Assembly (NCBI RefSeq): GCF_000231385.2
Contig: NC_018515.1
Span: forward strand, 2,934,501 to 2,998,500
Origin: Desulfosporosinus meridiei DSM 13257
GTDB taxonomy: Bacteria > Bacillota > Desulfitobacteriia > Desulfitobacteriales > Desulfitobacteriaceae
Reading direction: 5' to 3'
DNA: 64,000 nucleotides
The notes under the pieces are model-generated. The model did no database searches. It worked only from the letters and a program-made list of their open reading frames with translations, and had not been told where the DNA came from. The position numbers and the translations under genes are program-made. How positions within the stretch are numbered: position 1 is the first letter of the stretch; each line of letters starts with the position of its first letter. Below are positions 61,100 through 64,000 of this stretch, one piece after another.

Positions 61100-61597
61100 A
61101 TGCTCAGTGATAAGGATCGAACCCTGCTTAAACTAATTGCTGAAGATTGTAGACTTAAACCTGAAGAGCTTTCGATTCAAACCGGTTTAACGGTGGAATA
61201 TATTGAAAAGCGTATCAGTGATTGGGAAAAGGAAAAAGTAATTGTCGGCTACCAACCCATGATTAACTGGGATCGAACTGGCGATGATAAAGTATCCGCA
61301 CTTATTGAAGTCAAAGTCTTACCCCAACGGGGCTATGGCTTTGATAAAATCGCCAAACGTCTGCAAAGATACCCGGAGATCAAAGCACTTTATCTAATGT
61401 CAGGAGGATATGACCTATCTGTCCTGATTGAAGGAAAAACCATGCAAGATGTTGCCCTCTTCGTAGCAGAAAAATTAGCTTCATTAGAACATGTTCAAAG
61501 TACAGCAACCCATTTTGTACTTCGCCGTTATAAGCAGGATGGAATAGAGCTTATGGGCGAAGAAGAGACTCTTCAACGTCTGGTGGTGTCACCATGA
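61100..61597 (+). CDS. Lrp/AsnC-family transcriptional regulator
   Basis: This 165-residue regulator has a helix-turn-helix (LLKLIAEDCRLKPEELSIQTGLTVEYIEKRI, about 8-38) and an AsnC-type ligand domain (ALIEVKVLPQRGYGFDKIAKRL, then KALYLMSGGYDLSVLIEG). The stop overlaps the following aminotransferase start (ATGA), so they are translated together. It probably senses an amino acid and controls that aminotransferase (inference). AGAGGTG is the ribosome site. Confidence 0.93.
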   Translation: MLSDKDRTLLKLIAEDCRLKPEELSIQTGLTVEYIEKRISDWEKEKVIVGYQPMINWDRTGDDKVSALIEVKVLPQRGYGFDKIAKRLQRYPEIKALYLMSGGYDLSVLIEGKTMQDVALFVAEKLASLEHVQSTATHFVLRRYKQDGIELMGEEETLQRLVVSP

Positions 61598-62760
61598 ACA
61601 ATTATTTGGCAACCCATGTTGCAACCCTGCCACCCTCAGGTATCCGCAAGTTCTTTGACCTTGTAGCAACCATGAAAGATGTCATCTCATTAGGTGTAGG
61701 AGAACCGGACTTTGTAACTCCTTGGACTGTCAGAGAAAGCGGCATCTTCTCACTTGAAGAAGGACAGACTATGTACACCAGTAATGCCGGTCTTTTTGAA
61801 TTAAGGGAAGAGCTATCTCACCATTTATCTAAAACCCTGGATCTTTCTTACGACCCTCATCATGAAATTCTCATTACCTCCGGAGCAAGTGAAGCGGTGG
61901 ATCTTGTAATGCGTGCTGTACTAGAGCCTGGTGATGTTGTTTTAGTACCTGATCCGTCCTACGTTTCCTATGCACCCTGCGCTATATTAGCCGGAGCAAG
62001 TGTGAACTATGTCCCTACCTATGCTAAAGATGATTTTCGTATGCGTGTCGAGGAATTAGAGCGAGTGTATACTCCAAAGGCTAAGCTCTTAGTACTCTCC
62101 TATCCTAATAACCCAACCGGAGCAATCATGAATCGTGAGGATTTGCTGCCCATCGCTGATTTTGTAAGTAAGCATAATCTTCTTGTCCTTGCAGATGATA
62201 TATATTCCGACCTAACCTATGATCAAACCCATGTCTCCTTTGCCAGTTTACCTGGAATGAAAGATCGCACACTGTTCGTGAGCGGCTTTTCAAAGTCATA
62301 CGCCATGACCGGATGGAGGATTGGCTATGTGGCAGGTCACCCAGACCTGATTCAAGGAATGACCAAAATTCATCAATACACTATGCTTTGCGCTCCGATC
62401 ATGGGTCAATTTGCCGCCATTGAAGCTTTGCGCTCGGCAACTGAAGCTAAAAACGATATGGTTACTGCCTATGATCGCAGGCGACGTTTATTAGTACACG
62501 GCTTTCGGCAAATGGGGTTGGACTGTTTTGAGCCTTTAGGAGCTTTTTATGTGTTCCCTAATATTTCAAAGACCGGACTAACTTCGGAAGAATTTGCTGA
62601 ACAACTCTTAAAGGAAGAAAAGGTCGCAGTTGTTCCGGGGACTGCCTTTGGGCCCTCGGGAGAAGGACATATTCGCTGTTCATACGCCTATTCTATGGAA
62701 CAGCTTCAGGAAGCACTTAAGCGTATTTCCAGTTTTGTAGAACGCAGAATAAATATATAG
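61594..62760 (+). CDS. Class I/II PLP-dependent aminotransferase
   Basis: This 388-residue enzyme has the aspartate aminotransferase superfamily plan. SYPNNPTGAIM, LADDIYSDLTYD and the PLP-lysine motif SGFSKSYAMTGWRIGY (near residues 229-244) are all present, as is a late RCSYAYSMEQL. Substrate specificity is unresolved. Its start overlaps the regulator's stop codon. A hairpin terminator follows. Confidence 0.94.
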   Translation: MNNYLATHVATLPPSGIRKFFDLVATMKDVISLGVGEPDFVTPWTVRESGIFSLEEGQTMYTSNAGLFELREELSHHLSKTLDLSYDPHHEILITSGASEAVDLVMRAVLEPGDVVLVPDPSYVSYAPCAILAGASVNYVPTYAKDDFRMRVEELERVYTPKAKLLVLSYPNNPTGAIMNREDLLPIADFVSKHNLLVLADDIYSDLTYDQTHVSFASLPGMKDRTLFVSGFSKSYAMTGWRIGYVAGHPDLIQGMTKIHQYTMLCAPIMGQFAAIEALRSATEAKNDMVTAYDRRRRLLVHGFRQMGLDCFEPLGAFYVFPNISKTGLTSEEFAEQLLKEEKVAVVPGTAFGPSGEGHIRCSYAYSMEQLQEALKRISSFVERRINI

Positions 62761-62847
62761 CAATTAGGATTAGTCCACTTTCCCAAATTTTTTCTTTTAC
62801 TTTCATCTGGACATTACGATTGTATTTCAATAACATGGAGTAAATAT

Positions 62848-62897
62848 AATGCGAAATAGGCACGAACACTTACCCATTCCGTGCTTATTTCGCATTT
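62848..62897 (+). terminator. Terminator of the aminotransferase operon
   Basis: AATGCGAAATA and GCACG pair with CGTGC and TATTTCGCATT, with single unpaired bases between the two stem parts, and the loop is 15 bases. TTTATAG follows. Confidence 0.7.
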
Positions 62898-63053
62898 ATA
62901 GTTATTCTTACTGGCTCTGTCCCCTCTCCCTTTCTTGCTTTCCAAGATATTAAGCCTATTATATAATGGTGCAAATAAGATAACTGATCTATCCTTAAAG
63001 TAGGAATTTATAAATAAGGGTTCTGTAATCCTATAAAAGAAGGAGAAATCATT

Positions 63054-63542
63054 TTGAAAACACTAATCATCTATTCTTCCTCTCATGGCACAACAGAAAA
63101 AGCTGCCCAAATCCTCAGTGAACAACTTCAGGGAGAGGTCGAATTAATCAACTTGAAAAGGCTTTCTAACCCCAAATTGACCAACTATGATTCAGTCATA
63201 ATTGGCAGTTCTATTTATGCAGGGTCTGCCAAATCAAGAGTAAAGCAATTTCTCAAACAAAACCAACCTGAACTGCTTTCTAAGGGACTAGGCCTGTTTC
63301 TTTGCTGCATGTTTGAGGGAGATAAAGCTTTATCCCAATTCGAGACAACATACTCCAAGGAATTGAGGAACCATTCAAGGGCAAACGGTTTATTCGGCGG
63401 AGAATTTTTGATATCCAAGATGAACTTTCTAGAGCGACAAATCGTAAAAAAAGTCGCTGGCGTTACCAGCGATGTTTCTCAGCTTAATCTTAACGAAATC
63501 AGGCTTTTCGCAGAAAAGTTTAACCAGGCAAACCCTTGCTAA
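63054..63542 (+). CDS. Flavodoxin-like protein
   Basis: This 162-residue protein begins with KTLIIYSSSHGTTEKAAQIL, the FMN phosphate loop, followed by DSVIIGSSIYAGS and GLFLCCMFEG. It fits the flavodoxin domain of the HemG-type protoporphyrinogen oxidases in length and in lacking the longer loop. The start is a TTG seven bases after AAGGAGA. It may be an electron carrier or a heme synthesis protein. Confidence 0.85.
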   Translation: MKTLIIYSSSHGTTEKAAQILSEQLQGEVELINLKRLSNPKLTNYDSVIIGSSIYAGSAKSRVKQFLKQNQPELLSKGLGLFLCCMFEGDKALSQFETTYSKELRNHSRANGLFGGEFLISKMNFLERQIVKKVAGVTSDVSQLNLNEIRLFAEKFNQANPC

Positions 63543-63562
63543 GAAGCAAATTATGCTTTCGC

Positions 63563-64000
63563 CTACTCTTGTTCTCTCTCTACATAAGGCAATATCCTGG
63601 GCGGAATTGCATTAGCTATTGTCTGGACGTTGATCCATTGCTTAGCACTAGTTTCCTTAACCTTGCTTAGAGCTAGGTATGCATTTCTCTGAAGGACTCC
63701 CTTTCCGCGCCAACCTGCTGCAGTGATCTTAAAGCGTTGGCCAAACTCACTTTTAGTCAAGTTAAGAGTTTCGACTAAATCTACACCTCGCCTGAATGAG
63801 GGCCGGGCAGCGGATGAGGAATCAGCAACAGTTAAAGAAGTCTGTTCCTCCTCTAACCATTTTTGATTATGCGGACATACTTCTTGGCAAACATCACAGC
63901 CAAAGATTTGGAGACCCAGGCTGGAAATCTCCTCGGAAGTTAACAACTCTTTACTCTGAGTTAAATAAGAGACACATTTGTTGGCCGGAAAAGGTTCCCT
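63563..64000 (-). CDS. queG: Epoxyqueuosine reductase, C-terminal part (5' end outside window)
   Basis: The frame runs open to the window edge. The visible 145 residues include ANKCVSYLTQSKELL and GCDVCQEVCPHNQKW, the cysteine-rich iron-sulfur segments of QueG. This enzyme reduces epoxyqueuosine to queuosine in tRNA modification, using cobalamin and [4Fe-4S] clusters. The N-terminal cobalamin-binding part lies outside the window. Confidence 0.94.
   Translation of the reverse strand, partial: REPFPANKCVSYLTQSKELLTSEEISSLGLQIFGCDVCQEVCPHNQKWLEEEQTSLTVADSSSAARPSFRRGVDLVETLNLTKSEFGQRFKITAAGWRGKGVLQRNAYLALSKVKETSAKQWINVQTIANAIPPRILPYVEREQE

Overview
This 64 kb window looks like a chromosomal segment of a low-G+C, anaerobic, endospore-forming Firmicute. 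Gene content and neighbourhoods point to the Desulfosporosinus/Desulfitobacterium branch of the Peptococcaceae, which is an inference from content and not from a marker-gene match. The evidence is an alpha/beta-type small acid-soluble spore protein, a YtaF-type sporulation membrane protein, a GH18 spore-type glycosidase, a PAS histidine kinase of sporulation-kinase build, an 8Fe ferredoxin, a thioredoxin reductase lacking NADPH-site residues, frequent TTG/GTG starts behind strong AGGAGG ribosome sites, and many U-tailed hairpin terminators. There is no rRNA, CRISPR array, prophage or intact transposase. One tRNA-Leu is present.

Layout: 0-2.3 kb holds threonine biosynthesis (end of hom, thrB) and two small unknown genes. 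2.3-13.5 kb is mixed: the unusual thioredoxin reductase, a D-aminoacylase-type amidohydrolase, thpR, a YcxB-like protein, a GNAT enzyme, a LysE exporter, ilvD, an alkyltransferase-like protein, def, a nested inverted-repeat element, an N-truncated phzF and membrane proteins. 13.5-17.1 kb is a metal/cofactor block: a ferredoxin with a coiled-coil partner, an Mrp-type ATPase, a NifX-like protein with a His tail, a DUF134 regulator and a CsoR/CstR-type repressor. 17-21 kb has a lytic transglycosylase, coaE, ytaF and an ABC-F ATPase. 21-35.9 kb is an accessory stretch of single genes: sensor kinase, GNATs, two pentapeptide-type proteins, VanW, DTW, racemase, hydrolase, AAA ATPase, flavin reductase, MerR/TipAS regulator, nitroreductase, MoaE-like and YmaF-DUF5661. 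It also carries gene remnants and repeats. 35.9-39.4 kb is mutM-polA. 39.8-46.5 kb has a DMT transporter, an atypical orphan response regulator, an IS200/IS605-like scar, galE and a two-component system. 46.7-58.7 kb is mainly a housekeeping run on the minus strand: tRNA-Leu, accD-accA, coaD, dnaE, a CBS/DRTGG regulator, a two-gene mini-operon (Cys-rich peptide plus spore protein), an MBL hydrolase, GH18, a WecA/TagO-like transferase, trmL and fmdB. 58.9-64 kb has aconitase, an Lrp regulator coupled to an aminotransferase, a flavodoxin and the 3' part of queG.

The core genes cover amino-acid synthesis, fatty-acid initiation, CoA synthesis, DNA replication and repair, and wall/spore functions. 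The most interesting signals are: (1) the thioredoxin reductase without pyridine-nucleotide motifs; (2) an exact 26-bp palindrome present twice, once inside a roughly 350-bp nested inverted-repeat element; (3) paired Shine-Dalgarno-led mini-ORFs on degenerate repeats upstream of two neighbouring genes; (4) two nearby short helical proteins sharing a PxH[ST]V hinge; (5) several regulators with altered sensor residues. All calls come from reading the sequence. No database search was run.
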